DNA of 64,000 bases from Agrypnia vestita (lineage: Eukaryota; Arthropoda; Insecta; Trichoptera; Phryganeidae), in assembly GCA_016648135.1 (NCBI GenBank), contig JADDOH010010920.1:1-64000 (forward strand), in the 5' to 3' direction. The position numbers were made by a program, and so were the translations under genes. The notes below the pieces were generated by a model, which saw only the letters and a program-made list of their open reading frames with translations, was not told where the DNA came from and searched no databases. Of the stretch, positions 11,370 to 23,149 are shown piece by piece. The number at the start of each line of letters is the position of its first letter. The first letter of the stretch is position 1.

Positions 11370-13015
11370 CAAGACGAATTAAAACATATAACATAACACT
11401 ACACTTACAGTAATTTAATATATTTCTAAAATGTTAGATGTTTTGAGCTCTGATAAGACACTTCATATTTGATAAGGCTTTCGATAGTATAAGCCACGAA
11501 GCTATTTGGGAAAGTCTAGAAAACCAAGGAATCCCCATTCATTATTTAAACATAATCAAAACTATATATTCAAACAACAAAGCAAGAATACAATTAGAAG
11601 GTTTGGGAGAGACCTTCAACATTAAGAGAGGGGTTAGACAGGGAGACCCACTCTCCCCCAAGCTTTTTTCAGCAACCTTAGAGAATATATTTCGCAAGAT
11701 GGAATGGGACCAAGCTGGTTTAAACATAGATGGACGAAGACTACACCTTAGAATTTCAGATGACATAGTCCTTTTCCAAGAAAACCCTAAAAAACTAGAG
11801 AAAATGATCCAAGATCTAAATAGAGAAAGCGAGAAAATTGGACTGTCCATGAATATCAACAAAACAAAATTATTAACAAACTCAGACAAAGGAGAACTTA
11901 CAATAAATAAGCAACCGCTTGAATATGTAGAGGAGTACATATACTTGGGTCAGATCATCTCCCACACTGATCAAACAAACAAAGAAGTTAAAAAACGGAT
12001 TGCAAATGGATGGAAAAAATACTGGTCACTCAAAGAAATTATGAAGGCCACCGATCTCAGTATGGGCACAAAACGGAGAGTCTACAATACCTGCATTCTA
12101 CCCTGCATCACATATGGCTGCGAAACACGGTCTCTCTCAAAACATCATAGAGCCATGCTGCAAGGATGCCAAAGAGTGATGGAGAGAAGCATGACAGGTA
12201 TCAAGAAGCAAGAAAAGAAACAAAGCACCTTTATAAGAGCCAAAACGAAGGTTATGGATGTACTAACGAAGATAGACCAACTGAAATGGAGATGGACAGG
12301 CCATATGCTAAGGAGCACTCAGGAAAAGTGGAGTAAAATTGTTACATGCTGGTACCCCAGAGATGGGAAAAGGAAAAGGGGAAGACAGCCCAAGAGATGG
12401 GAGGATGAACTAAAATTAACAGCAGGCCCTTTCTGGAGAAGGGTCGCCAGGGATAGAACTCAATGGAAATTGTTGGAGGAGGCCTTTGCCAAAAGGCACA
12501 CTGAACTTAGAGATATTCTTTAAACAGGGAAAGCATTTTATCTTACACAAAAATCTAAGTTCAGGATAAAAGGCTAATTGATTGATTGATTGAAGACACT
12601 TCATGCTTTGAAGATTAAATTCTAAAAACATTTGTCGGTCAATTTAGATTTTCGAAATTCCTATTCGTAGTGATTCGTATTCGAATTCGTAGTGAAGTAC
12701 CTATTATGTATACCGACGGAGTAATTCAAATTTAGAAAATATTCCGCGACGTTATCGGGCCGCCGTTACTAGTACTCAAACTTTTCTAACGATTCCAATT
12801 TGAAAAAAACAATAAAATTTCTAAAAATCTGAAATTATACTACAATTATTATTTTTTTAACGAAAATTTGATATATCTTCTTGATCGTCGCCACGAGTCT
12901 ACTTGCCAAGTTTCAGCTCGATTGGATTACGGGAAAAGGGTTAAAAATCGATTCAAAGTTTTTTCGACGGCAAGCCGGCAAGCAAGCAGACGCCACGAGT
13001 TAAAAGAAAGGAAGT
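11370..13015 (-). repeat. Repeat family 'R1', copy 2, split by a LINE
   Basis: R1 sequence runs from about 11370 to 11466 and resumes at 12593, continuing through 'gacgttatcgggccgccg' and 'cgtcgccacgagtctacttg' to about 13015. The interruption is the LINE at 11467-12592, so the R1 copy is older than that LINE insertion. Confidence 0.8.
11467..12592 (+). mobile_element. 5'-truncated LINE nested in R1 with 12-bp target duplication
   Basis: A single frame stays open from 11468 to the stop at 12521-12523 (351 codons). It starts inside the RT palm (FDKAFDS), runs through RRG-type GVRQGDPLSPKLFS, LSMNINKTK, YLGQIISH and a C-terminal RWTGHMLRS, RGRQPKRWEDE. The catalytic box reads ISDD where F/YADD is expected. 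A short 3' UTR ends in 'gattgattgattga'. The flanks aagacacttcat at 11455-11466 and 12593-12604 are identical, marking target-primed insertion. The start is set by truncation, not by an initiator Met. Confidence 0.9.
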
Positions 13016-13035
13016 AAAAAATTGTTAATAATAGT

Positions 13036-13070
13036 AGACGTCCCACAGAGATTGTCTCTGTGGAACGTCT
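13036..13070. repeat. Perfect-arm hairpin
   Basis: The sequence agacgtcccacagaga and its near-perfect complement form a stem of about 15 bp around a tiny loop. The role is unknown. It borders R1 copy 2 and may be part of that repeat's flank. Confidence 0.5.
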
Positions 13071-13329
13071 ATAGTATGTCTTCATTTCGAAACCCTTATT
13101 AATATCAAAATAATGTTTTGTTTATAAAAGAGGATTAGAAATTCAGAATAGTTATTACTATTAACATCTTAAGTGTTTATATAATATTTATTGTAAATTT
13201 GAAAAATTAGCGTTCCCAATAGTATTTCAATTACATTAAACAAACAAGTTTGTTGTTTTAATTAAAATAAGATAAATATTTAAATTAACCTTTTAAGTGA
13301 TTGTTTGGTTTAGCTTAAGGGATGGGAAA

Positions 13330-13720
13330 AATATTAAGGGGAATGAAATATGAACACTTAACTAATAGAAGTGAAGTCCCATCAACCAACATTCCATCAC
13401 GCCGTTTCTTCGTGGGGAGTAGGCAGAGAGCGTGGAGCACCACACTCGTCTCTCTTCATGCACAATTCCCACTTCATCCATATTCGTACATGTCTCGCAA
13501 GCTCGTTGACTGTTATTCAATAGGATCATTCTTCAGTACATTGTATTCTTGTACCATTTCATTCCAAGTTTTCCTCAAACATCATCGTTTCTAGTACCAA
13601 CACTCGCATCACAGATATTTCTTATCATTCTCTCCTCATTCGTTCGATCTATTTGACGAAACCATCTCAATGATCCTTTTTATTCACTTTGCTTTGACCA
13701 CGCAATCAAAAGTTTCTACT
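13330..13720 (-). mobile_element. RTE-like LINE 3' fragment (GTAA/GTTA-tail family), copy 1
   Basis: Minus-strand translation near 13600-13690 gives RWFRQIDRTNEERMIRN, the diagnostic C-terminal block of this family. The 3' end 'cacgccgtttcttcgtggg' (13398) corresponds to the family's conserved end. Frame breaks are present, so it is defective. Confidence 0.7.
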
Positions 13721-14018
13721 TATGTATTTGTTTATTATCAATGTGTATATTTTCCATTCTAGCCATGTTTCCAATCTCTTTGGGAAGGCAATAAAATACT
13801 TATCTAAGGCCAAAAGGTCGGGTGTTATTAATTATCTTCACATTAAAATATGTACATCAAAAGTATATACTTGATTCTTGATTTATTATCTAGTAGAGAT
13901 ATTTAACCAGCATATTAGACTCCAGTTTGCCATTATACGGTATATTTTTCGACATGGTTTCAGCATCATCAAATAAGTTAATATAATTAAAAATGTCACC
14001 ATAAAATCATTTTGCTCA
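13721..14018. other. AT-rich spacer, nothing recognised
   Basis: No coding or repeat signal beyond low complexity. Confidence 0.4.
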
Positions 14019-14536
14019 TCTATACTTCTATATTAATATAAAAAGAAGTAAAGTTTGTGAGTTTGTATGTAGGAGGTAATTTCCATAACTACTCACACGA
14101 TTTCCAAAATTCTTATTATATTATTTAGAATAGACTTTCAGGGTAGTTGTAGGTTATATATTATCCCATTAAAGCAAAAGGCCTTTTCGTGGTGACCTAT
14201 TTTATAGCTAAAATCGACGAAAAAATGGTCGAGCGATGCGTTTTTTATGAACGCTGCCTTAACGGTAAGAGATATTTAAACACTTTCTACAAAAAAGTTG
14301 TAGAACTCAAAAAGTTCTCGACGAAACATATCTATATTTTAAGGTTTATACACAATATGTAATATTAAATTCTTATCAGAATAAATTTGCTTTTCGCCAG
14401 GGAAATTTTATGCAGATAAAAATTGCCATTCACACAACAATGTTGTGATGAGTAGTTTAGATAATATTGATTTTTCACCGATACTCTTGTAGTCTCAAAC
14501 TGAATTCCACGCGGGCGAAGCAACGGGCACAGCTAG
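14019..14536 (+). mobile_element. Non-autonomous Helitron
   Basis: It starts TCTATACTTCTATATTAATA after an A at 14018 and ends 'cgaagcaacgggcacagctag', a CTAG terminus preceded by the GC-rich subterminal string 'cacgcgggcgaag' typical of insect Helitrons. There are no terminal inverted repeats and no target duplication, as expected. No Rep/helicase ORF is present. The base after CTAG is C rather than the usual T, a small deviation. Confidence 0.75.
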
Positions 14537-15469
14537 CATTAAATAAGTTGATGTCTAGGATAATTATTGAGCACAATATTTAGGCAAATGTTTAATTCAT
14601 TACAGAATATATATTTTTATTTAAATCAAGTGGTCGTGTATCCCAAAAATTGCAAAATATTTAAATTTTATTTTCAACTACACATTATATATATTTACCA
14701 TAAATTAGAAGTCTATTCTACCCAGTAAATAACATTCATCTTTTAAATAAATAAACTATATGAAAAATATAATACAACATAATGATTTTTCTTTAATTTT
14801 GAAAACATTTCTAATAATAAATATTTGCACTCTGCATATTATGCGACTTCTTATTATTATTAATAATAATAATAATTAGTATTACTTCTTATCAGACACG
14901 TATAAGACATGATAGCTTCTTTATATTCTCTTTATTACCCAGATATTCTCCCCATAATATTACAACAAATTTAACTTTGAATTTGACGCATTCGCGGGTG
15001 AGAAATCCGCAGATTGCTAGATATTGAACATATTCTATTTTATTAATATTAAACCTTTGAATTTAAAATAAAACATCAATATACAGATAGCCACAGAAAG
15101 CCATTTTGATTTAGAACAATGGCCAGTACGGTTAATGAACCAAATATGTATCGTATATTTACTGAATAAAGGTCTTAATCGAATATAAATTATAGTCCGT
15201 TCAGTTCTGTAGATGTGCGGTCAGACGTCTGTAATTTAATTAAACTCAATGATTGAACAAATTTAAATTCAAAACTACCATCAACAATGTGGTTGGATGG
15301 ATTTGTGGTAAATTGAATTAACAATGTCTTATCGTAGTTGGCAAAAGCCCGATTCACTGATGTTAGGTTTATCAACTTTTAATTAGTCGCTTTGAAGACT
15401 TTAAAATTAGGGAGAACCGCTCAATATTTTATTTATTCAGAAAGCCAACATTTGTATTAAGATATACGT
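14537..15469. other. AT-rich intergenic, nothing recognised
   Basis: Contains (TTA/ATA)n low complexity at 14850-14885. No gene or shared repeat seen. Confidence 0.4.
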
Positions 15470-16110
15470 CTTCTTCTTCAGCTTTTATCTCTCCACTGCA
15501 GGATATAGGCCTCTCCCATATCTCATACCTTTCCATCCATCTCTGTTATTTGCTTTTTGTAGCCATTTATTCCCCCCACAGCAACTATATTGTTGACTCG
15601 TCTTTTTGAGGTCTTTCGACGCTTCTCTTATTCTTCCAAGTCTTCACTTCAGAACGCTAGGGGTACAAATTGCCTTAAACATGCTTCTATATCATTTTTT
15701 ATTTCTTAGGCTTACACCAAGCATGGATCTCTCCATGGCTCGTTGCGTGCATTTTTCTTTGTAAGTATTATCTTCTCCCATCCATACGTCATGATTGGGC
15801 GTATGCTCAATTCGAAGACTTTTCTTTTTAAATAACTTGGAATCACTTTGTTTCCAAGAATATATTTAAGTTTGCCAAAAGCAGTCAAGATCAGTCCTAT
15901 TCGTCTTGACAATTCCGATGTTTGATTTTTATTTGCCAGATATATAGTCATCCACTATTTCAATATTTATTTTATTAATTATGATACTTTCACTTTCTGA
16001 AAGCAATTTTTTATGTTTTCTTTGTATTCATATTAAGAACAACTTTGCTCAAAGTCTCGTGTAGTTCTTAATAATTAAACGTGGTTCTCTGATGTTTTCA
16101 CTTACAACTT
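15470..16110 (-). mobile_element. LINE remnant (RTE-like), distal RT and C-terminus
   Basis: Minus-strand frames give LNMNTKKT, SIIINKINIEIVDDYIYL, then the open frame 15712-15951 (SELSRRIGLILTAFGKLKYI, NKVIPSYLKRKVFELSIRP, MTYGWE). After that come R-A-M-E-R-S-M-L-G-V-type and W-K-G-M-R-Y traces. The 3' end is 'aagctgaagaagaagacg'. Several stops show that it is inactive. Confidence 0.8.
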
Positions 16111-16319
16111 CTATGTCGTCATCAATCTTCACACTTTTATCCCAAGCATCCCAATTCGGGGTCTTAAATACATATTTTTAAAGTTAAGGCGAGATTATAA
16201 ATTTTAAGACTTAAAGGATTTTTCCCTTTTTTACAGAAATAAATGAACATTTATACATGATACATGAAAAATAATTTCAGTTTTAACACGAAGAAACTAA
16301 CACTAAGTAACATTCAACC

Positions 16320-16365
16320 CTGATGAAGGCTCAGCTATGAACTGAAACCAGTTGGTTATTACTCA
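16320..16365 (+). repeat. Hammerhead-like hairpin with short stem III
   Basis: Reads CTGATGA at 16320-16326, a stem-loop, GAAAC at 16344-16348, then CCAGTTGGTT, in which CC can pair with GG across AGTT. A short stem III like this is what is reported for hammerhead motifs of Penelope-like retroelements. The catalytic fold is not proven, as stem II pairing is imperfect. Confidence 0.4.
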
Positions 16366-17104
16366 AAAAAGTGATGTTAAACAAATTGATATTTTATTTA
16401 AAGATATTAATTTAATTTAAGTAATAATGTTCATTGACATAAGACAAGAACGAGATTAATGATTAAAGAGAGAACTAAAAAGTATGTTGTGCAAAAAAAT
16501 GATCTAGTATGATATATGTGGTAACTAACACACGTACATATTACAAATAAATAAATAATTTGTACAAAAGATATGGGAGAGATATATTTTAATTGGTTTG
16601 TATAATTGAGACATTTTTGCAAATGTCTTTGAAATTCTCAACTTTTTTGTTAAGTACATATTTACTTACCTGATATTTCTCTAATTACCTGATTATCACG
16701 ATAATATAATATTTGCTCCATGCATATTAACGCTCTCCAGATTTTGTGTATTTTTGCGCAATGTACTACAAACAAGCGGTTAACAGGATTGTTTGCCAAT
16801 TGGAAAATAGCTTTCACTGCAGTATTAGGTAAACTTATACTACATTGTACTGTTATATTATGAATAACATTTTAGAATTATAAATTATAAATAAACTATT
16901 TAATATACAATAAATAAACTATAAAAAAATTGTGTGGACTCCAACTTCGATTAATAATTTGGGATACGATGAGAGGAATTATAAAAAGTCGTAATGTACG
17001 ACATGCAACAATAAATGTTTTTTTTTCCTTCTTTAATAATAATCTATTCAATTCAAAGTTTGTACAAGTTATAGCAAAATTGAAACATAACTTGAAAAAC
17101 AAAA
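16366..17104. other. AT-rich intergenic, nothing recognised
   Basis: Low-complexity sequence with short incidental frames. Confidence 0.4.
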
Positions 17105-17574
17105 ATTAGAGTCTCTCGATCTTTCCTGAAAAGTTTGGTGATCCAAGGGAGGGTGGAAGGAACAAGATTGACCTGGATAGAACACAGATACAGAAACGAC
17201 CTAGATATAGAATCCACTCCAAGAATGCACGGGAATTACTATGGACCGAAAAATATGGCGACAGATCATACGTGCTGACATCTACCAATTGCCGCTCTTC
17301 TATAATAAATTCTATAATAATGCTTTCACTGATAGTAAGACTCTCAGTAAGAAAGTAAGTAAGACTGATAGATGATGAGGGGGTAGTTTTTGATTTTTGT
17401 GAAATTAACTGCATACATAATGTTGGAAGCAAGAAGACAGGGAAGCTGGAAGAAGGACTCACCGTTCTCCGACGCGTGATCATCCGCAGGCTCTTCCAGT
17501 TCCGACTGCTTTTAGGGGTGTGGACTTGTTTTTATCTTCGTTCACTGGCACAATTGTATTATTAGAGACCTGCC
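17105..17574. other. Unassigned GC-richer stretch
   Basis: Composition differs from the AT-rich flanks, and frames are open on both strands (125 codons on minus at 17106-17483). I could not match either to a family. It may be a decayed retroelement end. Confidence 0.3.
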
Positions 17575-17665
17575 TATCATAAGCCCTGATGGTGGACCCT
17601 GCAATGGAATCCGAAACGTCGTCCAGAAACGGGGCACAATATCCCAGAAAACTACATACAGAAGA
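17575..17665 (+). repeat. Foldback element 'F' fragment, one arm
   Basis: Contains 'ccctgatggtggaccctgca', 'ccgaaacgtcg' and 'atatcccagaaaacta', the right arm of the F element. Core CTGATGG...GAAAC lies at 17586-17617. The left arm is absent. Confidence 0.65.
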
Positions 17666-17784
17666 GTTAAGAACTCTGCAACTTTGCTGTTTTTAGAGCG
17701 CGTAAAACTTAACCGTCTCTCACAGACGTCACAGGTCGTGATGCGGGTAAGAGAGGGGAGAGGAGAAGGGGAACAGAGAATATG

Positions 17785-17966
17785 TATTTTTATTTTATTT
17801 ACGCTTCAACAGGCCAAGAGGCTCATTTACAGAAGCGAAACACATCACAAAACACCCAGGCTTGAGAAAGTCACATAGATTAATTGTGACCTCACCGGGA
17901 ATCAAACCCGAAACTCTCAGTGTGAGAAGCCAGTGTCATACCCACTGGGCTGCGAGGGCTGCCTAC
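17785..17966 (-). mobile_element. tRNA-derived SINE
   Basis: On the minus strand the head has an A-box-like 'gcagcccagtggg' and a B box 'gggtttgattccc' (complement of 17897-17909) at pol III spacing. A tRNA-unrelated body follows and ends in an A-rich tail (complement of 17781-17800). The acceptor stem does not pair, so this is not a working tRNA gene. Confidence 0.7.
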
Positions 17967-18369
17967 TTACTTATTTATTATTATAAGTTCAAGCTCTTAC
18001 TAACTGCGAGGATTCAAATGCTTTTAAAATCCGATAACAGATCCAACAATACGTCACAATCGTAGAACAACAACGCATGTGATTTTTCTCAAGTTTGCAG
18101 GAGAGCAGTTTGAAGTTTTATTTACATAAAGACACTTTATGTCATAGCTCGATAACTACAAAAGATTTTCCTTTGAAACTTAAGTTATTTAAAGTGGATA
18201 CCTTTAAAACCTCAAATATAGTCAGCGCAGTACAACGACGTTTTTACACATGCTGCATCGTTTTACGATCGCAAATCAGAACTAAGACGACTTCAAGATC
18301 GACTTCGTATAACGACGATTAAATTAATCTGAAAAAATACACTTTTCATATACAATAAGATGGCTTATT

Positions 18370-18945
18370 TTTTACTCCCTTTATATTAACTCGTGGCGTC
18401 TGCATTCTTGCTTGCCGGCTTGCCGTCAACAAGAACTTTGGATCGATTTTTGACCCTTTTCCCCTGATCCAATCGAGCTGAAACTTGGCAAGTAGACTCG
18501 TGGCGACGATGAAGAAGATCTATCAAAATTTCGTTAAAAAAATAATTATAGTATTATTTCGGATTTTTAGACATTTTATTGTTTTTTTCAAATTGGAATC
18601 ATTAGAAAAGTTTGATTAGCAAAGGCGCCAGCGCGCGGCGGCCCGATAACGTCGCGGAATATTTTATAAATTTGAATTACTCCGTCGGTATACATAATAG
18701 GTACTTCACTACGAATGTCGAAAATCTAAATTGACTGACAAATGTTTTTAGAATTTAATCTTCAAAGCATGAAGTGTCTTATCAAAGCTCAAAACATTTG
18801 ACATTTTAGAAATGTATTAAATTACTGTAAGTTTAGTGTTATGTTGTATGTTTCAATTCGTCTTTAATTGTTGTTATATTTTACAAAGAAAGGGAGTATA
18901 ATAAAAACTTGGTTTTTATGGGTTACTTTTTTTTCACTTTTTAAC
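18370..18945 (+). repeat. Repeat family 'R1', copy 3 (most complete)
   Basis: Begins 'actccctttatattaactcg', continues through 'tggcgtctgc', 'atccaatcgagctgaaactt', 'ggcggcccgataacgtcg', 'tactccgtcggtatac', 'catgaagtgtctt' and ends 'aagggagtataataaaaac'. Start and end form an imperfect inverted repeat (actccctttNtNtt). The length is about 575 bp with no ORF, suggesting a non-autonomous element. Confidence 0.75.
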
Positions 18946-19654
18946 GATCCGAAAAAGTCAATATGGAATTTTTTGCACATCCGTCATTGTTCTACGATCA
19001 CTACGAATAGTCTGCAAAATATACAACACGTTTTAAAAATCGCAATACTTTCTGAAATATCCTACTTTTTCATAATTCTCCCTGGAATCGATAAGATTAT
19101 ATATTTACGAGATACCGCGGCCGCTTATTCCATAGAGGATTTTGGTGTAACGTTGTGAATAAGTAAGGTGTGTGTACACTCGTTTATAATACGATCAATT
19201 AGATTTTTTTAAAGTTTTTTTAAAATAACAGTGAAGATTAAAATGTTTCAGGTCTAATGAATAGAATCATTAACACACATGTATGATGAACCATCAGTGC
19301 CTAATTTTTCTCACTGTATTGCTCCTTACATCCAAAATAGTGAAATGAAAGAAGAAAAAATTCTTATCTTCTTATGAGTATTCTTGAGTTTAGAATATTT
19401 TGAGTTTTGTCCAAATTTTTCAGAACAGTACTGGATTGAAATACTGGTCTAAAAAATTTGAAATAATATTTCAGACGTATTTTAGTGTAATCCACATAAT
19501 TCAGAAGAATCTCATTACACATATAGAGGATATTGCTAAAAATTCCAAAAAAATCAAAAAATAGATGTTTCATTAGTGACATCATTTAAGGGGAATGAAA
19601 AAGCTTTGGATGCCGACGGCGCTGAGGATTGTTGCAACACATATACGAAACATG
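18946..19654. other. Intergenic, nothing recognised
   Basis: AT-rich, with a short GC patch at 19115-19130. No gene. Confidence 0.4.
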
Positions 19655-19865
19655 ATGTATAATTTAAATATATACAACTTCCAAAATTGAGTAGACATGG
19701 TATTCTATCATGGGTGGAAATGGACAACGTTACACTGTGTAAAGTGATCACTTAAGCCAGCCGTACGATAGGTCATAAACCCTATGAACACCCAAAGACT
19801 TTCATACCTTCTTTCACATAAAAATATAATATCGTCTCTGTGAGACATCTATAATATATTGATTG
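19655..19865 (+). repeat. Dispersed repeat 'S', copy 2
   Basis: Near-identical to 3301-3525 in the same orientation, including 'aatttaaatatatacaactt' and the terminal 'tctctgtgagacatctataa'. Confidence 0.7.
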
Positions 19866-20916
19866 ATTCTTGAGTTTATTGATGATTTTGATGAATGAAT
19901 TAAATATCGTCTTCCTCTTCTGCATTGTATTTGATACATGAAATTACAAGATACTAAGCATTGCTGTATGATTTTCGAATACATATATTGCACTGTATGA
20001 GTTATATATCAAAGCTCTGCCGATTTCTACAACGTTTTTTCGTGAATTTCTGATCTTTTTTCATTTATAAATGTCCTATCGCAGCGTTCAAAAGAATACC
20101 CAAAAACTGTACAAATTTCCTTCACGCAGAAAACACAACAAATCATTTTTATGGGAGATATAAATTAAAACAGAATCATATATTTATTTAAAAATGACTT
20201 CTTTCAGGAATAGTGTACCTGCCCACATCTTCGGTAAGTTATTGTTTGGATCATAGGGTCGTAAAAATATTTCTCAACATTTTTTCACATGCTTAGAAAA
20301 CATCTACCTCGAAATATTTAGAATTTTACCGAGAAAAAAGAATGTTGCAACATACTCAAGGCAACCGCATTTTACGAAACATATTTTTTTACATATTCTT
20401 CCGTTTTTAATCATTTGTTTTTAAATAGGTATAGATGGAAACATGGTCTGTGTATCACATTAATAATAATTTTAATTCTTGAGGAAATTACTTTAGTAGG
20501 TACTCTGAAGCCGTACTATTTTATTATAAAGAATTATAAGGTTTATTAATTGTTTCGGTAAACAGACGACTTTGCCAATGTGGATTTTTTAGGTTGTAAG
20601 TACAAACCTTTTACATAAAAAATAGATATTTTTGTCTAATATATAAAAATCAAAATAAATAATAATACTCTAAAATAATGCACTAAGAATAATATTTTTA
20701 AAAAAATCGAAACAAAAAGGTGTAAAAATTACAAATAATGAAATTCAGACAAATGATTACATTTAATATTTTTCTGTATATACATATAATTATTAATATA
20801 CACAACACTTGAATTCATAAAAAAAATTAAAAATACCACATGAATATGAACCACTGCACAAAAAGAAAAAAATAATTAAGACACAGATATATTTCTTTTT
20901 TAAAAAAAAATATAAA
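19866..20916. other. AT-rich intergenic, nothing recognised
   Basis: Very AT-rich with no shared repeat or coding trace. Confidence 0.4.
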
Positions 20917-21416
20917 TGTCAAATTCGTCTGAAATTTTTTTGTAAAATGTTTTGATATTAAATGACAAAATTTTCTCATTTTTTTTTTAAACACATTATA
21001 CAGATATTTGATTAGAATTAAACAGATATGTATATACTGACAGAAGACAATAACCGGGTAGTACATGGATTTTTATTGTGTCACCAAAGAGATTTACTAG
21101 TATAATATTTACAATCTTGCTAATATGATTTATTCATAATTTTATCATTTTTATTTTTATTTATGATGTCAAATTCGTCTGAAAATTTTTATAAAAATGT
21201 TTTGACGTTTAATGAAATAAATTTTCTCTAAATTTTTAAATTACATCATACATATATTTGTTTAAATTATACAGATATTTATATTCTAACAGAAGACAGT
21301 AACCGGTTAGTACATGAATTTTTATCATGTCACCAAAGACATTTACAAGTATAATATTTACAATCAGCCTAACTGATTTATTCATAATTTTATCATTTTT
21401 ATTTTTATTTATAAAA
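20917..21416. repeat. Diverged tandem duplication, period about 250 bp
   Basis: 'tgtcaaattcgtctgaaa' occurs at 20917 and 21167. The order of 'acagaagaca', 'taaccgg', 'tagtacatg', 'gtcaccaaag' and 'tcataattttatcattttta' is repeated in both units. The units differ by scattered substitutions and small indels, so the duplication is not recent. Confidence 0.8.
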
Positions 21417-22405
21417 AAGACAATACGCAGTACATGCAAACAAATACCTCGTACATTCTTTACCTACTTTCTTGATATTTTTTAATTTATTTGTTGATTA
21501 TTCTTAATATGAAACCTAACATCTTAAAAGATTTATTAACTATCATTTCAATATGCTGGGCAAAAAGGTGTTTCGTTTGAATTTCATTGCAAAGATATTT
21601 TATGATTTTCTATTTCCTTGTAAAAGATATACAAAAACATTTGATCACATTTAATGATAGATAATTACGTTACAATAATCAGAATCCAAATCCCTCTGGA
21701 GATCAATACTTATATCAATCAATACAATAATTGGAAAATGAATGAATTGTTTCATAAATATTATCGTAATGTTTTATAAATATTTCCAAGGAATGTATCG
21801 TCACACTGATTTATCTATAAGTTTTTTCTATAGCGAAAGGATTAATTATTTCTTCTGAAATATTGGTTATTTTTAAGGCATATTTTTGTACTTCCTATAG
21901 CTGTCAATTGTCAAATATTGGTTTGTTACGAAACAATCGTGATTATGAAAAAAATGTTTTGTATATTTAAGAAAGTTTTTTTGTGTATGAATGTTTATTC
22001 AAAGCCTAAAATATATTACATAAAAGCATACTAGTGCCAAGTAACTATCAGGAAGAGAAACCAAAGTATTTTTCCACACTTTTGTCACTCTACGTATCTC
22101 GCTGCAATAGATTTCTACCTGTTAAGATTACTAAAAGATGGGAAAACTTCTCGAAATGATGCGGAAATTCATTACTTTATCAATACTCTTTTCTTCGAAG
22201 ATTCTTTCCAAAGGAAATGATAATTTTTCATTTAAACAGGGACATATAATTGATAATTAATAATATTTGGATAATTTATATAGCGCCGTTTTCACGAATA
22301 CTCACCTCAAGGGTGCTTAAAATGATTAAAATAATTTAATAAAAAATCTAATACAGAAATTATTTATAAATCTACACAAAAAATATTTTTCATACTTACT
22401 TATAA
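21417..22405. other. AT-rich intergenic, nothing recognised
   Basis: No coding, RNA or repeat signal found. Confidence 0.4.
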
Positions 22406-22570
22406 TCACGCCGTTCTTCTGTGAGGAGAGGCATTTCCAGTACCTGGTTGATCTAGTCATGCCATGTCTTTCGGGGTCACCGTCTCTTTCTGGCCATCAG
22501 CACATTGTACGTTTTTTACTCTTCATAAATGGATTTGCCACACATGCGTCTAAGTGATCCTATCTCCACT
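22406..22570 (-). mobile_element. RTE-like LINE 3' fragment, copy 2
   Basis: Contains 'cacgccgttcttctgtgagg', the end motif of the family, and minus-strand traces of the GRPRKTWHDQ-type block ('gtcatgccatgtctttcgg'). About 165 bp remain. Confidence 0.65.
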
Positions 22571-22686
22571 GTATTTCGTTTATATTTTATATATATTTTT
22601 ATTTTAATATTTCTCATTTTTTTGCATTATGTGATCACAAGGTACCAAGCAGAATAGTGTCACTATAAACAATTTTTATATTATTA

Positions 22687-23149
22687 CTAACTGCGCCCGC
22701 GCGGCTTCGCACGCGTAGATTTTTATTACACTGTTTGGATCGTCATAGAACTTACTCGAACCTTCTAGACCATTCTCCTTCGAGAACTTTCAAGAAATTT
22801 ATCGAATATATAGGAACCTTCTAGACACACCGACACTTCCGTCACTCAGTTTAGAACTTTATAGAACTTTCGGGTATTTTTTAGAACCTTCTCCTTCCAG
22901 AACTTTCTAGAGCAGGTTTTTTCGGAACATTCGGCGCGCCTATTTTGAAACAATCTGAAGAATTTGTGGCCTCCCCATAACAAAATAATGTGCTAGAAAG
23001 CACATTTTCGTCACCCAGTCCCATCCACGCACAGCCACCCCCACCAAACTCGCATATTTTCGATGTGACACTAAGGGCTATCCACCACCATAACCACCGG
23101 TGGGTGGTTGTGGAGAAAACTTGGTGGGCAGGGAAACATGGGTTTCTTT
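22687..23149 (-). mobile_element. Non-autonomous Helitron with heat-shock-element-like arrays, copy 1
   Basis: Reverse complement of 49772-50275. The 3' terminus on the minus strand is 'cgcgcgggcgcagttag'. The block GAA/TTC is organised in 5-bp phase: TTC-GAA-TTC-GAA at 22779-22796 and TTC-GAA-TTC at 22895-22907. The other end is 'gggtttcttttt', where an R1 copy starts, so the 5' tip is missing. No Rep/helicase ORF. Confidence 0.75.

Noticed and set aside
11603..12523. 306-residue host protein
   Set aside because: It is the reverse-transcriptase C-terminal part of a LINE, flanked by target duplications. The frame actually opens at 11468.
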